Under the pieces are notes generated by a model, which was given only the letters and a program-made list of their open reading frames with translations, was not told the origin of the DNA and did not search any database. From contig NZ_JAEDAO010000001.1 of NCBI RefSeq assembly GCF_016641735.1, forward strand, positions 1,240,001 to 1,304,000: a stretch of 64,000 bases of DNA, given 5' to 3'. Within the stretch, counting starts at the first letter, position 1; each line of letters begins with the position of its first letter. Below are positions 7,934 to 16,888 of this stretch, piece after piece. The translations under genes and the position numbers were made by a program. The DNA is from Ramlibacter algicola. Lineage in GTDB: Bacteria > Pseudomonadota > Gammaproteobacteria > Burkholderiales > Burkholderiaceae_C.

Positions 7934-9514
7934 ATGCCACCTCGCTTCCTCCTTCGCCTCCTCCCGGTCCTCGCATTGCTGGCTTGCGTCCCTGCCGGGG
8001 CGCAAGGCCGCGAGGCTGCCGCCGAACCCACTGTCGCCGAGTTGCAGGCCCGCATGGCCACGGGCCAGCTCAGCGCGGAGCAACTCACGCGGGACGGGCT
8101 CGCCCGCATCGCGCGCCATGACACCGGTCCCGATGGGCTGCATGCCGTCATCGAAGTCAACCCGGATGCGCTGGCGATCGCGCAGGAGCGCGACCGCGAG
8201 CGCCGCGCCGGTCGCGTGCGCGGTCCGCTGCACGGCATCCCGGTGCTGCTCAAGGACAACATCGACACGGGCGACCGCATGCTCACCAGCGCAGGATCTT
8301 TGGCGCTCATCGATGCGCCGGCAGCGCAGGACGCCTTCCTCGTGCGGCGCTTGCGCGAAGCCGGCGCCGTCGTGCTCGGCAAGACCAACCTGTCCGAGTG
8401 GGCCAACATCCGCTCGGGCAAGTCCAGCAGCGGCTGGAGCGCGCGTGGCGGCCAGACCGTCAATCCCTACGGCCCCGGACGCAACCCGTGCGGGTCGAGC
8501 TCGGGCACAGGTGTCGCGATTGCCGCCGGCTACGCACCGCTGGGCGTGGGGACCGAAACCGACGGCTCCATCGTGTGCCCGAGCAGCGTGTCGGGCCTGG
8601 TCGGCATGAAGCCGACCGTCGGCCTCGTGAGCCGCAGCGGGATCATCCCCATCTCCGTCTCGCAGGACACGGCGGGCCCGATGACGCGCAGCGTCGCCGA
8701 CGCGGCGGTGCTGCTGAACGTGCTGGCCGGCCCCGACCCGCGCGATCCGGCCACCGTCGCGGCCCGCATCGAACCCGACTACCGCGCGTTCCTCAAGGCC
8801 GACGGCTTGAAGGGCATGCGCATCGGCGTCGCGCGCAAGCGGGTGACCGGCTACAGCACGCACGCCGACCGCTTGTTCGAGCAGGCGCTGCGCGACCTCA
8901 AGCGCCTCGGCGCCGAGCTGGTGGACCCTGCGGACTTCGGCTCGATCGGCGACTACGACGAGGAGGAACTCGACGTGCTCCTCTACGAACTGAAGGACGG
9001 CATGGCGAAGTACCTGGCGACGCGCACCGGCGTCCCCGTGCGCACGCTGGCCGACGTGATCGCCTTCAACGAACGCAACGCCGACCGCGAGATGGCGTTC
9101 TTCGGCCAGGAACTGTTCGAGAAGGCGCAGGCCAAGGGCGCGCTCACCGACAAGGCCTACCTCGATGCGGCGTCGAAGGCGCGCCGCCTGGCGCGCGAAG
9201 GCATCGACAAGGTGCTGCAGGCGCAGCGGCTCGACGCCATCGTCGCGCCGACCACGGGGCCGGCCTGGCTCACCGACCACGTCAACGGGGATTCGTATGG
9301 CGGCTCGAGTTCGACGCCGGCCGCGGTCGCTGGCTATCCGTCGATCACGGTGCCGATGGGCGACGCGGCCGGCCTGCCGGTGGGCCTGAGCTTCGTCGGA
9401 ACGGCGTGGACCGAGGGCAAGCTGCTGCAGCTGGCGCATGCCTACGAGCAGGGCACGCGGCACCGGTTCGCGCCGGCGCTGCCCGCGAGCCCGCGCCGGC
9501 CCCTGATGCACTAG
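7934..9514 (+). CDS. Secreted amidase-signature-family hydrolase
   Basis: A 526-residue enzyme of the amidase signature family with the Ser-cisSer-Lys triad visible: K107 (PVLLKDNID), the Ser pair in CGSSSGTG (about 188-190) and nucleophile S212 in TETDGSIVCPSS. These enzymes hydrolyse amide bonds of varied substrates. An N-terminal signal peptide (RFLLRLLPVLALLACVPAGAQG, about 4-25) predicts export, unlike the cytoplasmic GatA-type members. Exported homologues are common in Proteobacteria and their substrates are mostly unknown. The gene converges on the sigma-54 regulator gene with only 12 bases between stops. Confidence 0.93.
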   Translation: MPPRFLLRLLPVLALLACVPAGAQGREAAAEPTVAELQARMATGQLSAEQLTRDGLARIARHDTGPDGLHAVIEVNPDALAIAQERDRERRAGRVRGPLHGIPVLLKDNIDTGDRMLTSAGSLALIDAPAAQDAFLVRRLREAGAVVLGKTNLSEWANIRSGKSSSGWSARGGQTVNPYGPGRNPCGSSSGTGVAIAAGYAPLGVGTETDGSIVCPSSVSGLVGMKPTVGLVSRSGIIPISVSQDTAGPMTRSVADAAVLLNVLAGPDPRDPATVAARIEPDYRAFLKADGLKGMRIGVARKRVTGYSTHADRLFEQALRDLKRLGAELVDPADFGSIGDYDEEELDVLLYELKDGMAKYLATRTGVPVRTLADVIAFNERNADREMAFFGQELFEKAQAKGALTDKAYLDAASKARRLAREGIDKVLQAQRLDAIVAPTTGPAWLTDHVNGDSYGGSSSTPAAVAGYPSITVPMGDAAGLPVGLSFVGTAWTEGKLLQLAHAYEQGTRHRFAPALPASPRRPLMH

Positions 9515-9526
9515 GAGCTCGGGCTT

Positions 9527-10852
9527 CTAGCCCTTCAGCTTCCCCGCGAGCGTGCGGGGGCTGATGCCCAGCGCGGCTGCGGCGCGGGCTGCGTCCTGCT
9601 GGAAATGGTCCAGCGTTGCCGCGGCAACAAGGCGTTCCACCTCCGCCAGCGGCGTGCCCAGCGGGATCGGCACCGACGCTTTGGCCGTCGGTGCCGTGAC
9701 GGCACGCGGCAGCCAGCGCTCCGTGATCTCCGGGCCGTCGCTCATCACCCAGGCGCGCTGCAGGACGTTGCGCAACTCGCGCACGTTGCCCGGCCAAGCG
9801 TGCTGCGCCAGTTGCGCGAGTGCCTCCGGCGTGAGGCTGCGCCGCGTGCCTTCGCGCCGGTGGATCTCGGTCAGGAAGTGGCGCGCGAGCAAGGGCAGGT
9901 CGTCCTTGCGCTCGCGCAGGGGCGGCAGCTCGATCGGGAAGACATTCAGCCGGTACAGCAGGTCCTCGCGGAAGCGGCCATCCGCCACCGCCGCGAGCGG
10001 ATCGCGGTTGGACGCGGTGACGATGCGCACATCGGTCGCGATCGGCGTCGTCGAACCCACGCGCATGAAGGTGCCGGTCTCCAGCACACGCAGCAGCTTG
10101 ACCTGCAGCGCGGGCGCCATCTCGGTGATCTCGTCCAGGAACAGCGTGCCGCCGTGGGCGCGCTCGAAGAAGCCGTGGTGCTGCCGCTCGGCGCCGGTGA
10201 AGCTGCCCTTCTCGTGGCCGAAGATTTCGCTCTCGATCAGGTTGGGCGAGATCGCGCCGCAGTTGACAGCGAGGAAGGGCTTGCCGCGCCGCTTGCTCAT
10301 GTCATGCACGCTGCGCGCCACCAGTTCCTTGCCGGTGCCGCTCTCGCCGGTGACGAACACCGCCATCGACGTCGCCGCCACGCGCGCGACCTGCTCGTAG
10401 ACCTGCAACATCGGCGCCGACCGGCCAACCAGGTGGCCGAACCGGCCCGCGCGTTCGGCCTGCTCGCGCACCGCGCGCAGCGCGGTGCCATCGGGCGCCG
10501 GCTTGGTGACGCGCGCCAGGATGCCCTGCAGCTGTCCCGGGCTGACCGGCTTCACGAGGTAATCCACGGCGCCGGCGCGCAGCGCGCGGATGGAGGTCTC
10601 CAGGCTGGCGTGTCCCGTCATCAGCACGACGTCCGAATCGCCGAGCAGGTCGGTGTCGTCCAGCAAGGCCATGCCGTCGCCATCGGGCAGCTTGAGGTCC
10701 AGCAGCACGACGTCCGGCTGCTGCAACGCCATCTGCCGGCGCGCCTCGCCCAGCGACTGCGCGGTGGCAGCCGAAAAGCCGTGGCTGGCGACCAGCTGCG
10801 CGACCATGCGCGCGGCGTCGGCGTCATCCTCGACGATCAGAGCGTGGCCCAT
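9527..10852 (-). CDS. Sigma-54-dependent NtrC-family response regulator
   Basis: A 441-residue regulator with a receiver domain (about 1-115, phospho-acceptor D52 in LLDLKLPDG), an AAA+ domain (about 140-370) and a short Fis-type helix-turn-helix (about 415-441). The AAA+ part has Walker A GESGTGKE (169-176), the sigma-54 contact loop GSFTGA (216-221; consensus GAFTGA) and Walker B GGTLFLDE. It should activate sigma-54 promoters after phosphorylation. The ATG at 10852 ([10 protein letters not shown]) is chosen because it starts right at the receiver fold. It overlaps the end of the upstream H-box gene, and a sigma-54 factor gene is divergent from this pair. Confidence 0.95.
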   Translation of the reverse strand: MGHALIVEDDADAARMVAQLVASHGFSAATAQSLGEARRQMALQQPDVVLLDLKLPDGDGMALLDDTDLLGDSDVVLMTGHASLETSIRALRAGAVDYLVKPVSPGQLQGILARVTKPAPDGTALRAVREQAERAGRFGHLVGRSAPMLQVYEQVARVAATSMAVFVTGESGTGKELVARSVHDMSKRRGKPFLAVNCGAISPNLIESEIFGHEKGSFTGAERQHHGFFERAHGGTLFLDEITEMAPALQVKLLRVLETGTFMRVGSTTPIATDVRIVTASNRDPLAAVADGRFREDLLYRLNVFPIELPPLRERKDDLPLLARHFLTEIHRREGTRRSLTPEALAQLAQHAWPGNVRELRNVLQRAWVMSDGPEITERWLPRAVTAPTAKASVPIPLGTPLAEVERLVAAATLDHFQQDAARAAAALGISPRTLAGKLKG

Positions 10853-11186
10853 TCCTCTCCTCGGTGATGCCTGCTGGGCAGTTGCGAAAGCCGGGCTGAT
10901 CATTCCACCCACGGCCGCGCGTGCGTGTAACGGCAGGCAATGCGTCCAACGAATGGGGCAACGCTGGGCTTCTGCGCGCCAGCTCCTGCTCGACGATTGC
11001 TCGCAGCCGCGCGACCTGCCGGGCCATCACCTGCTGCGCCTCGAGCGCCTCGCCACTGCCGGGCGGGACCAGCTCGAGCACCGCCAGCGCGGCGGTCATC
11101 GCGTTGAGGGCATTGCGGGCTTCGTGCCCGAACTGGGCGAGGGCGCCTTCGCGCTCGCGCACGTCGCTGTCGGCGATGGGATTCAT
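10824..11186 (-). CDS. Stand-alone histidine-kinase dimerisation (H-box) protein
   Basis: A 120-residue product whose first 70 residues resemble a HisKA dimerisation and phosphoacceptor domain: an H-box FGHEARNALNAM (H21) and a second helix ending in RQVARLRAIVEQEL. There is no HATPase catalytic domain and no sensor region. The tail (about 72-120) is compositionally random and could be read-through. The stop lies 29 bases inside the downstream response-regulator gene, implying translational coupling. It could relay phosphate, regulate the NtrC-type protein, or be the remnant of a kinase gene. The ATG at 11186 is used. Confidence 0.6.
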   Translation of the reverse strand: MNPIADSDVREREGALAQFGHEARNALNAMTAALAVLELVPPGSGEALEAQQVMARQVARLRAIVEQELARRSPALPHSLDALPAVTRTRGRGWNDQPGFRNCPAGITEERNGPRSDRRG

Positions 11187-11339
11187 GCGCGCAGCGTAGT
11201 GCGCGGCGGTGGCGGTGTCCCCGGCCGCTCGCAAGATTTACAAATAGCCGAACACTGGCTGCACGGCCATGCCTACCCTGCCTCCACCAGCGCCGGGCAC
11301 GAATTTCCAAACGCCGGACTGCCACCGAGGAGAAGTCAT

Positions 11340-12728
11340 TTGCAATCCATGAGCCTGCAGCTCGGCCCGCAGCTGCAGACCACGCTGTCGCCACGCCTGC
11401 AACGCGCCGTGCGCCTGCTGCAGATGTCCTCGCTCGACTTCTCGCGCGTCGTGCGCGACGCGCTGGACAGCAATCCCTTCCTGGAAGCGGACGAAGCCGA
11501 GGCCGAAGCGCCGGTCGCGATCCCCGACAGCGCACCGGAGGCCGACCCGCTCGTTGCCAGCGCGTGGTTGGGCGAGCCCGTGGCGCGTTCACGCGTGGTC
11601 GACGTCGACGGCGTGTTCGACACGCTGGCCGCGCACGCGACGCTGGCCGAGCACCTCACCCAGCAACTGAACCTGTTGCCGCTGCCCGCGCGCGACTGGA
11701 CGCTCGCCGCCGCGGTGGTGGAGTCGCTGGACGACGACGGCTACCTGCGCGTGCCGCTGGAGGAGGTCGCGTCGTCCGTGCCGCTCGACCCGCCACCTGA
11801 ACCGGAGGAGCTGACCGTCGCCCTGCGCCGCGTGCAGTCGCTCGAGCCCGCCGGGGTCGGCGCGCGCGACGTCATCGAATGCCTTCGGCTGCAGTTGCCC
11901 GCCATCGCGTGCGAGCGCAAGCGCGCGATCGCCCTGCGCATCCTGCGCGAGTGCGTGCAGTGCCTGGCCAACCGCGACCAGCCCGCGATGGCGCGCCGGC
12001 TGGGCGTGTCGCTGGCGGAGATCGAGGCGGCATGCAGCGCGATCCGCCGGCTGGACCCGCGGCCGGGCTGGCGCTTCGGCATGCCTTCGATCTCGTACGT
12101 GACGCCGGACGTCATCGTGCGGCTGGTGCGCGGGCAGTGGGCCGCGGTCCTGAACGAGGCGGTGGTGCCCCGGGTCCGGCTGAACCACAGCTACGCCGAC
12201 CTGTTCCGCCGCCACCGCAGCAGCGAGCACGCGGAGCTCGGCGCCCACCTGCAGGAAGCGCGCTGGACGGTGCGCAACGTGGAGCAGCGCTTCTCGACCA
12301 TCCTCGCCGTCGCGCAGGCGATCCTGCGGCGGCAGCACCGCTTCCTCGCCTACGGAGCGATGGCGATGAAGCCGCTGGCGCTGCGCGAGATCGCCGAGGA
12401 AGTCGGGGTGCACGAGTCGACCGTCTCGCGCGTCACCAGCAACAAGTTCATGGCCACGCCGTGCGGCGTCTTCGAGCTGAAGTACTTCTTCTCGCGCGGG
12501 CTGGCGACCGCCAGCGGCGGCGAAGCGTCGCCGACGGCGATCCGCGGCCTGATCCAGGAGCTGATCGCCGCCGAGCCGCCGCACCAGCCGCTGTCCGACG
12601 TCGACATCGCCCGCGAGCTGTCGGTGCAGGGCCTGCAGGTGGCGCGCCGCACCGTCACCAAGTACCGGCAGCTGCTGCGCATCGAGCCCGCGGACCGCCG
12701 CCGCCGGATGGCCCACCGGGCGACCTGA
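11340..12728 (+). CDS. rpoN: RNA polymerase sigma-54 factor (RpoN paralogue)
   Basis: A 462-residue sigma-54. Region I (LQLGPQLQTTLSPRLQRAVRLLQMSSLDF, about 5-33) is Gln/Leu-rich, region II is short and acidic, and region III has the core-binding part (about 100-290). The HTH-like block ALREIAEEVGVHESTVSRV is followed by the FELKYFFSRGL segment and the RpoN box ARRTVTKYR (consensus ARRTVAKYR). The TTG at 11340 is preferred because GAGGAGAA sits 7 bases upstream; the ATG at 11349 would be 16 bases away. It lacks the usual lptB/hpf neighbours, so it is probably a second, dedicated RpoN divergent from an NtrC-type regulator. Confidence 0.93.
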   Translation: MQSMSLQLGPQLQTTLSPRLQRAVRLLQMSSLDFSRVVRDALDSNPFLEADEAEAEAPVAIPDSAPEADPLVASAWLGEPVARSRVVDVDGVFDTLAAHATLAEHLTQQLNLLPLPARDWTLAAAVVESLDDDGYLRVPLEEVASSVPLDPPPEPEELTVALRRVQSLEPAGVGARDVIECLRLQLPAIACERKRAIALRILRECVQCLANRDQPAMARRLGVSLAEIEAACSAIRRLDPRPGWRFGMPSISYVTPDVIVRLVRGQWAAVLNEAVVPRVRLNHSYADLFRRHRSSEHAELGAHLQEARWTVRNVEQRFSTILAVAQAILRRQHRFLAYGAMAMKPLALREIAEEVGVHESTVSRVTSNKFMATPCGVFELKYFFSRGLATASGGEASPTAIRGLIQELIAAEPPHQPLSDVDIARELSVQGLQVARRTVTKYRQLLRIEPADRRRRMAHRAT

Positions 12729-12750
12729 GCCCGCCGCCTATCATCCGGGC

Positions 12751-14238
12751 GTGAAGCCCGCCATCGCCCCCGACGCGACCTCGCCCGCCGAAGCGAGATG
12801 GGTCGAGGGCGAGCTCGCCCGCGAGCTGCTGCGCACGCAGCGCAACACGCAGACCGTCGGCGTGCTGCTGATCCCGGTGCTGCTCGTGATCCTCTGGCAG
12901 GACGTTTCGCGCGTGGCGCTGGTGGCGTGGGCCGCGGCGACGGCGACGGTCGCGGGCGTGCGCTTCGCCGCCTTGCGGCAGTACGTCCGCCACGTCGCGC
13001 GCGGCGGCCCCGGCGCGCAGGTGGCCTTCCTGCGCCGGTGGTCGCTGGTCTGGCCGGCGACCGCGGTGACCTGGGGCGCCAGCGCGTTGCTGTTCTACGA
13101 GCGCGCGCCGGTGGCCGAGCAGTTCGTCTGCTGGCTGGTGCTGGCGGGCCTGGCGATGTTCGCGCTGATCACGCTGTGCGGCCACCTGCAGACGATGCGC
13201 CAGTACCTCGATGCGCTGGCGCTGACGGTGATCGGCGTGATGGCGTGGCGCATCGTCGGCGACTTCGGCTACGTGCCGCGCGTGCAGCACGCCTGGATGG
13301 TGATCCTGCTGCTGATCTTCTGGCAGGTGCTGCGCCAGGCGGGCCTGCGCCAGCACGAGACGCTGCGCAAGAACTACGAGCTGCAGTACCGCAACGAGCA
13401 GCTGATCGACTCGCTGCGGCGGCAGACGACCGCCGCGCTGGACGCGGTGGAGATCAAGAACCGGTTCCTCGCCAGTGCGGCGCACGACATCCGCCAGCCG
13501 GTGCACGCGCTGGGGCTGTACGCCGACTGGCTGGGCAGCGAGCCCGAGCTGGTGCACGAGATCGCGCCCAAGATCGTCGAGTCGACCAAGGCCGTGAACG
13601 CACTGTTCGACTCGCTGTTCGACCTTGTGCGGCTGGACTCCGGCAAGATCAAGCTGAACGTCGAGACGCTGCGCCTGGACAAGCTGCTGCACGACCTGGA
13701 ACTGCACTACCGGCCGCTGGCCGAAGCCAAGGGGCTGGAGTTCCGCGTGCATGCGGTGCCGGGCACCGTGACGTCCGATCCCATCCTGCTGCAGCGCATC
13801 GCCGGCAACCTGATCTCCAACGCGGTCAAGTACACGCATGCGGGCGGCGTGCTGGTCGCCGCGCGCATGACGCCGGGCGGCGCGCGCATCGAGGTGTGGG
13901 ACACCGGCGTCGGCATCGCGCCGGCGCACCAGCACGAGATCTTCCGCGAGTTCTACAAGGTGCCGGGCCACGCCGGCACCGAGGACGGCTTCGGCCTGGG
14001 CCTGTACATCGTCGGCCGCCTGTGCCACATCCTGGGCCACCCCCTGCAGCTGGCCTCGCGGCCGGGCCGCGGCACGGTGTTCCGCGTGCTGGTGCACCCG
14101 ACCGATCCGCGCGATGCCGCGGCGCGCGCGACGTCGACGGTCGACCGGCTGAAGCAAGGGTCGGTGGAGTTCCTGGAGGCCCAGGTGCTGGACGACGCCA
14201 GCGGTGCGCCACCGCCGGCGGCCGCTTCCACGGCCTAG
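12751..14238 (+). CDS. Membrane sensor histidine kinase
   Basis: A 495-residue kinase. The N-terminal half (about 35-195) contains roughly five to six hydrophobic segments. A short coiled linker (about 200-235) leads to the HisKA domain with H245 in ASAAHDIRQPVHALGLY. The HATPase domain (about 340-450) has N box NLISNAVKYT, G1 DTGVGIA and G2 GFGLGLYIV. The HDIRQPVHALGL H-box is typical of kinases paired with NarL/LuxR-type regulators, and such a regulator lies convergent just downstream. The start is GTG at 12751. The C-terminal 30 residues are Ala/Pro-rich and unstructured. Confidence 0.93.
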   Translation: MKPAIAPDATSPAEARWVEGELARELLRTQRNTQTVGVLLIPVLLVILWQDVSRVALVAWAAATATVAGVRFAALRQYVRHVARGGPGAQVAFLRRWSLVWPATAVTWGASALLFYERAPVAEQFVCWLVLAGLAMFALITLCGHLQTMRQYLDALALTVIGVMAWRIVGDFGYVPRVQHAWMVILLLIFWQVLRQAGLRQHETLRKNYELQYRNEQLIDSLRRQTTAALDAVEIKNRFLASAAHDIRQPVHALGLYADWLGSEPELVHEIAPKIVESTKAVNALFDSLFDLVRLDSGKIKLNVETLRLDKLLHDLELHYRPLAEAKGLEFRVHAVPGTVTSDPILLQRIAGNLISNAVKYTHAGGVLVAARMTPGGARIEVWDTGVGIAPAHQHEIFREFYKVPGHAGTEDGFGLGLYIVGRLCHILGHPLQLASRPGRGTVFRVLVHPTDPRDAAARATSTVDRLKQGSVEFLEAQVLDDASGAPPPAAASTA

Positions 14239-14250
14239 CGGCCTACCGGC

Positions 14251-14859
14251 TCACAGCAGCCCGTGCGTGCGGGCGTAGTGGATGGTCTGGGTGCGGCTCT
14301 TGACGCCCAGGCGGCGGAACAGGCGCCACAGGTGCACCTTCACCGTGTGCTCGCTGATGCCCAGTTCGTCGGCGATCTCGCGATTCGACAGTCCGCGGTC
14401 CAGCATCACGATCAGCTGCTTCTGCCGCTTGGACAGCTTGCTGTCGGTGGGCGCCAGTTCCTCGAAGCTGCCGTCGGTGGACAGCAGCGCGCGCAACGCG
14501 TTGCCGATCTCCTGGGCGCCGGAGGACTTCTCGATGTAGATGTCGGCGCCGGCCTCGATGCACTGCTCCTCCGCATCCGCGGCGGGCGACGCGGACAGCA
14601 CCGCGAGCGGCGCGTCCGGGAAGCGGTTCTTCATCTCGTGCACGCCCGACGTGCCGGTCGTGTCGGGCAGCTTCAGGTCCAGGCAGATCAGGTCCGGGGC
14701 GCCGTGCTGGCGGACGGCGGCTTCCATGCCGCCGATGCGATCGAGCTCGATCACGTTGGCGCCGGGCCGCATGCGGCGCAGGAGCATCACCACCGCCTCG
14801 CGCATCAGCGGGTGGTCGTCGATCACGTAGAGCGTGGCGGGATGCGGCGTGGGCTTCAT
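14251..14859 (-). CDS. NarL/FixJ-family LuxR-type response regulator
   Basis: A 202-residue regulator with a receiver domain (about 8-125; phospho-acceptor D61 in LICLDLKLPD) and a C-terminal LuxR HTH (about 140-200; LSNREIADELGISEHTVKVHLWRLF). It converges on the membrane kinase gene with 12 bases between the stops. Given the matching H-box type, it is the likely cognate regulator of that kinase. Convergent rather than co-directional pairing means the two are transcribed separately. Confidence 0.94.
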   Translation of the reverse strand: MKPTPHPATLYVIDDHPLMREAVVMLLRRMRPGANVIELDRIGGMEAAVRQHGAPDLICLDLKLPDTTGTSGVHEMKNRFPDAPLAVLSASPAADAEEQCIEAGADIYIEKSSGAQEIGNALRALLSTDGSFEELAPTDSKLSKRQKQLIVMLDRGLSNREIADELGISEHTVKVHLWRLFRRLGVKSRTQTIHYARTHGLL

Positions 14860-14905
14860 GGCGCGGCAAGCATACCCGCAAGTCCAGCGGGCCGCCTCTG
14901 GCCGT

Positions 14906-16192
14906 TCAGGAGGCCGACAGCTGCTGCAGTGCGGCGGCCACCGCGGCTTCGTCCGTGCCCGGGGCGACGTGCACCTGGCTACGCACCGCTTCGAGCCCGT
15001 CCTGCTTCAGGCGCGCGACCGCGCGGCCGGCGTCCTGCGGCGAGTCGAAGCCGCTGCTTTGCAGCAGCAGCGCGCCGGCGGCGTCGACGAACTTGAAGTA
15101 GTGCCTGCCGTCGGCCTCGCGGTACTGCTTGAACGAGGGCAGGGCCGCCTTGGCCTTGGCCTTCTTGCCGCCCTGGGCGACGTCGGCGAGGCTGCGCAGC
15201 CCCACGGCGCGGCGCAGTTCCAGCATCAGCGGCGTGGCCAGTTCGCGCACGCGGCGTGCGCCATCCTGCAGGATGCGTTCGATCTCCTGCGGGTTCGCCA
15301 TCAGCTGGTCGTAGCGCTCGCGCATGGGTGCGATCTCGCGGTCGATGCGCTCGAACAGCACCTGCTTGGCGTCGGCCCAGGAGATGCCGTCGGCGTAGGC
15401 CTGGCGCAGTTGCGCGGTCTCTTCCGCCGACGCGAAGGCTTCGTAGATCTGGAACAGCGCGCTGCCTTCGACCGGCTTGGGCTCGCCGGGCGCGCGCGAG
15501 TCGGTGACGATCGACGCGATCTGCTTGCGCAGCTGCTCGCGCGGCGCGAACAGCGGCAGCACGTTGTCGTAGCTCTTGCTCATCTTGCGGCCGTCGGTGC
15601 CGGGCAGCAGGGCGACGGTCTCGTCGATCTCGGCTTCCGGCAGCACGAGGTGCTCGCCATAGAGGTGGTTGAAGCTGGACGCGATGTCGCGCGCCATCTC
15701 GATGTGCTGCACCTGGTCGCGGCCCACCGGGATCTTGTGCGCCTTGAACATCAGGATGTCGGCGGCCATCAGCACCGGGTACATGAACAGGCCGGCGGTC
15801 ACATCGGCGTCCTGGTCGACGTTGGCCGCGCGGTTCTTGTCCACCTGCGCCTTGTACGCGTGGGCGCGATTGAGCAGGCCCTTGCCGGTCACGCAGGTGA
15901 GCAGCCAGGTCAGTTCGGGAATCTCGGGGATGTCCGACTGCCTGTAGAAGTGCACCTGCCGCGGATCGAGCCCGATCGCGAGCCAGCACGCGGCGATTTC
16001 CAACGTCGAGCGCTGCACGCGCAGCGGGTCCTCGCACTTGATCAGCGCGTGGTAGTCGGCCAGGAAGTAGAAGTTCTCGGTGCCGGGGCGGCGGCTGGCT
16101 TCCACCGCGGGCCGCAGCGCGCCGACGTAGTTGCCGATGTGCGGCGTGCCGCTGGTGGTGATGCCGGTGAGGTAGCGGATCGGGGCAGCCAT
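14906..16192 (-). CDS. trpS: Tryptophan-tRNA ligase with C-terminal extension
   Basis: A 428-residue class I synthetase charging tRNA-Trp. It has the HIGH-type motif PHIGNY (about 18-23) and KMSKS in GRKMSKSYDN. The first 335 residues match the usual bacterial enzyme. An extra segment (about 345-428) contains KQYREADGRHYFKFVDAAG and a helix-rich end, resembling a small DUF1508/YegP-like fold. That extension is absent in E. coli TrpS, which is about 334 residues. The ATG at 16192 starts MAAPIRYLTGIT. It is the last gene of a tight leftward run, two bases after the M50 protease stop. Confidence 0.96.
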   Translation of the reverse strand: MAAPIRYLTGITTSGTPHIGNYVGALRPAVEASRRPGTENFYFLADYHALIKCEDPLRVQRSTLEIAACWLAIGLDPRQVHFYRQSDIPEIPELTWLLTCVTGKGLLNRAHAYKAQVDKNRAANVDQDADVTAGLFMYPVLMAADILMFKAHKIPVGRDQVQHIEMARDIASSFNHLYGEHLVLPEAEIDETVALLPGTDGRKMSKSYDNVLPLFAPREQLRKQIASIVTDSRAPGEPKPVEGSALFQIYEAFASAEETAQLRQAYADGISWADAKQVLFERIDREIAPMRERYDQLMANPQEIERILQDGARRVRELATPLMLELRRAVGLRSLADVAQGGKKAKAKAALPSFKQYREADGRHYFKFVDAAGALLLQSSGFDSPQDAGRAVARLKQDGLEAVRSQVHVAPGTDEAAVAAALQQLSAS

Positions 16193-16194
16193 GG

Positions 16195-16863
16195 TCACGA
16201 GAGGACGGCGCGCAGCGGCGTGAGCAGCGCGTTGATCGAGAAGTAGCCCACCGTCAGCAGCGGGTTGAGCCAGTAGTCGCCGACGATGCGGAAGATGACC
16301 AGCGCCATGACGATGAAGAACCCGTACGGCTCGATGCGGCTGTAGGCCCACGCGGCCCGCGGCGGCAGCAGCCCGGCCACGATGCGGCCGCCGTCCAGCG
16401 GCGGCAGCGGGAACAGGTTGAAGGCGCACATCACCAGGTTCACCAGCACGCCGGCCTTGGCCATGCTGAGGAAGAACGTGGATTCGGCCTCGAAGGCGAA
16501 CATCAGCGTCAGCACGATGCCCCACAGCAAGGCCTGCACGAAATTGGACGCCGGGCCCGCCAGGGCCACCAGCACGCTGTCGCGCCGCGGCCGCCGCAGG
16601 TTGGCGAAGTTCACCGGCACCGGTTTCGCATACCCGAAGAGGAACGCGCCGGCCGTCGCGAAGTACAGCAGCAGCGGCATCGCGATGGTCCCGACCGGGT
16701 CCACGTGCTTGAAGGGATCCAACGTCACGCGGCCCATCATGGCCGCCGTCGGGTCGCCGAAATGGCGCGCGACGTACCCGTGCGCGGCCTCGTGGATGGT
16801 GATGGCAAACAGGACCGGGATCGCGTAGACGGCGATGGCCTGCATCAAGCTGTCGATGTTCAC
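16195..16863 (-). CDS. Site-2-protease-like M50 membrane metalloprotease
   Basis: A 222-residue protein with about five to six membrane helices. The zinc-site motif is HEAAH (ITIHEAAHGYVARHFG, about 24-28), and the second catalytic motif is NLFPLPPLDGGRI, giving the third ligand Asp. These small M50 rhomboid-like peptidases cleave substrates within the membrane. This subgroup lacks the PDZ domain of RseP, and its substrates are unknown. The gene is tightly packed between sua5/yciO and trpS, a conserved arrangement in betaproteobacteria. Confidence 0.93.
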   Translation of the reverse strand: MNIDSLMQAIAVYAIPVLFAITIHEAAHGYVARHFGDPTAAMMGRVTLDPFKHVDPVGTIAMPLLLYFATAGAFLFGYAKPVPVNFANLRRPRRDSVLVALAGPASNFVQALLWGIVLTLMFAFEAESTFFLSMAKAGVLVNLVMCAFNLFPLPPLDGGRIVAGLLPPRAAWAYSRIEPYGFFIVMALVIFRIVGDYWLNPLLTVGYFSINALLTPLRAVLS

Positions 16864-16888
16864 CCCGGGATTGTCCCAGAACGGGGTG

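Noticed and set aside
11255..11280. Possible -24/-12 sigma-54 promoter before the rpoN paralogue
   Set aside because: A TGGC...TGCC pair is present but the GG-GC spacing is two bases too long for a functional sigma-54 promoter.
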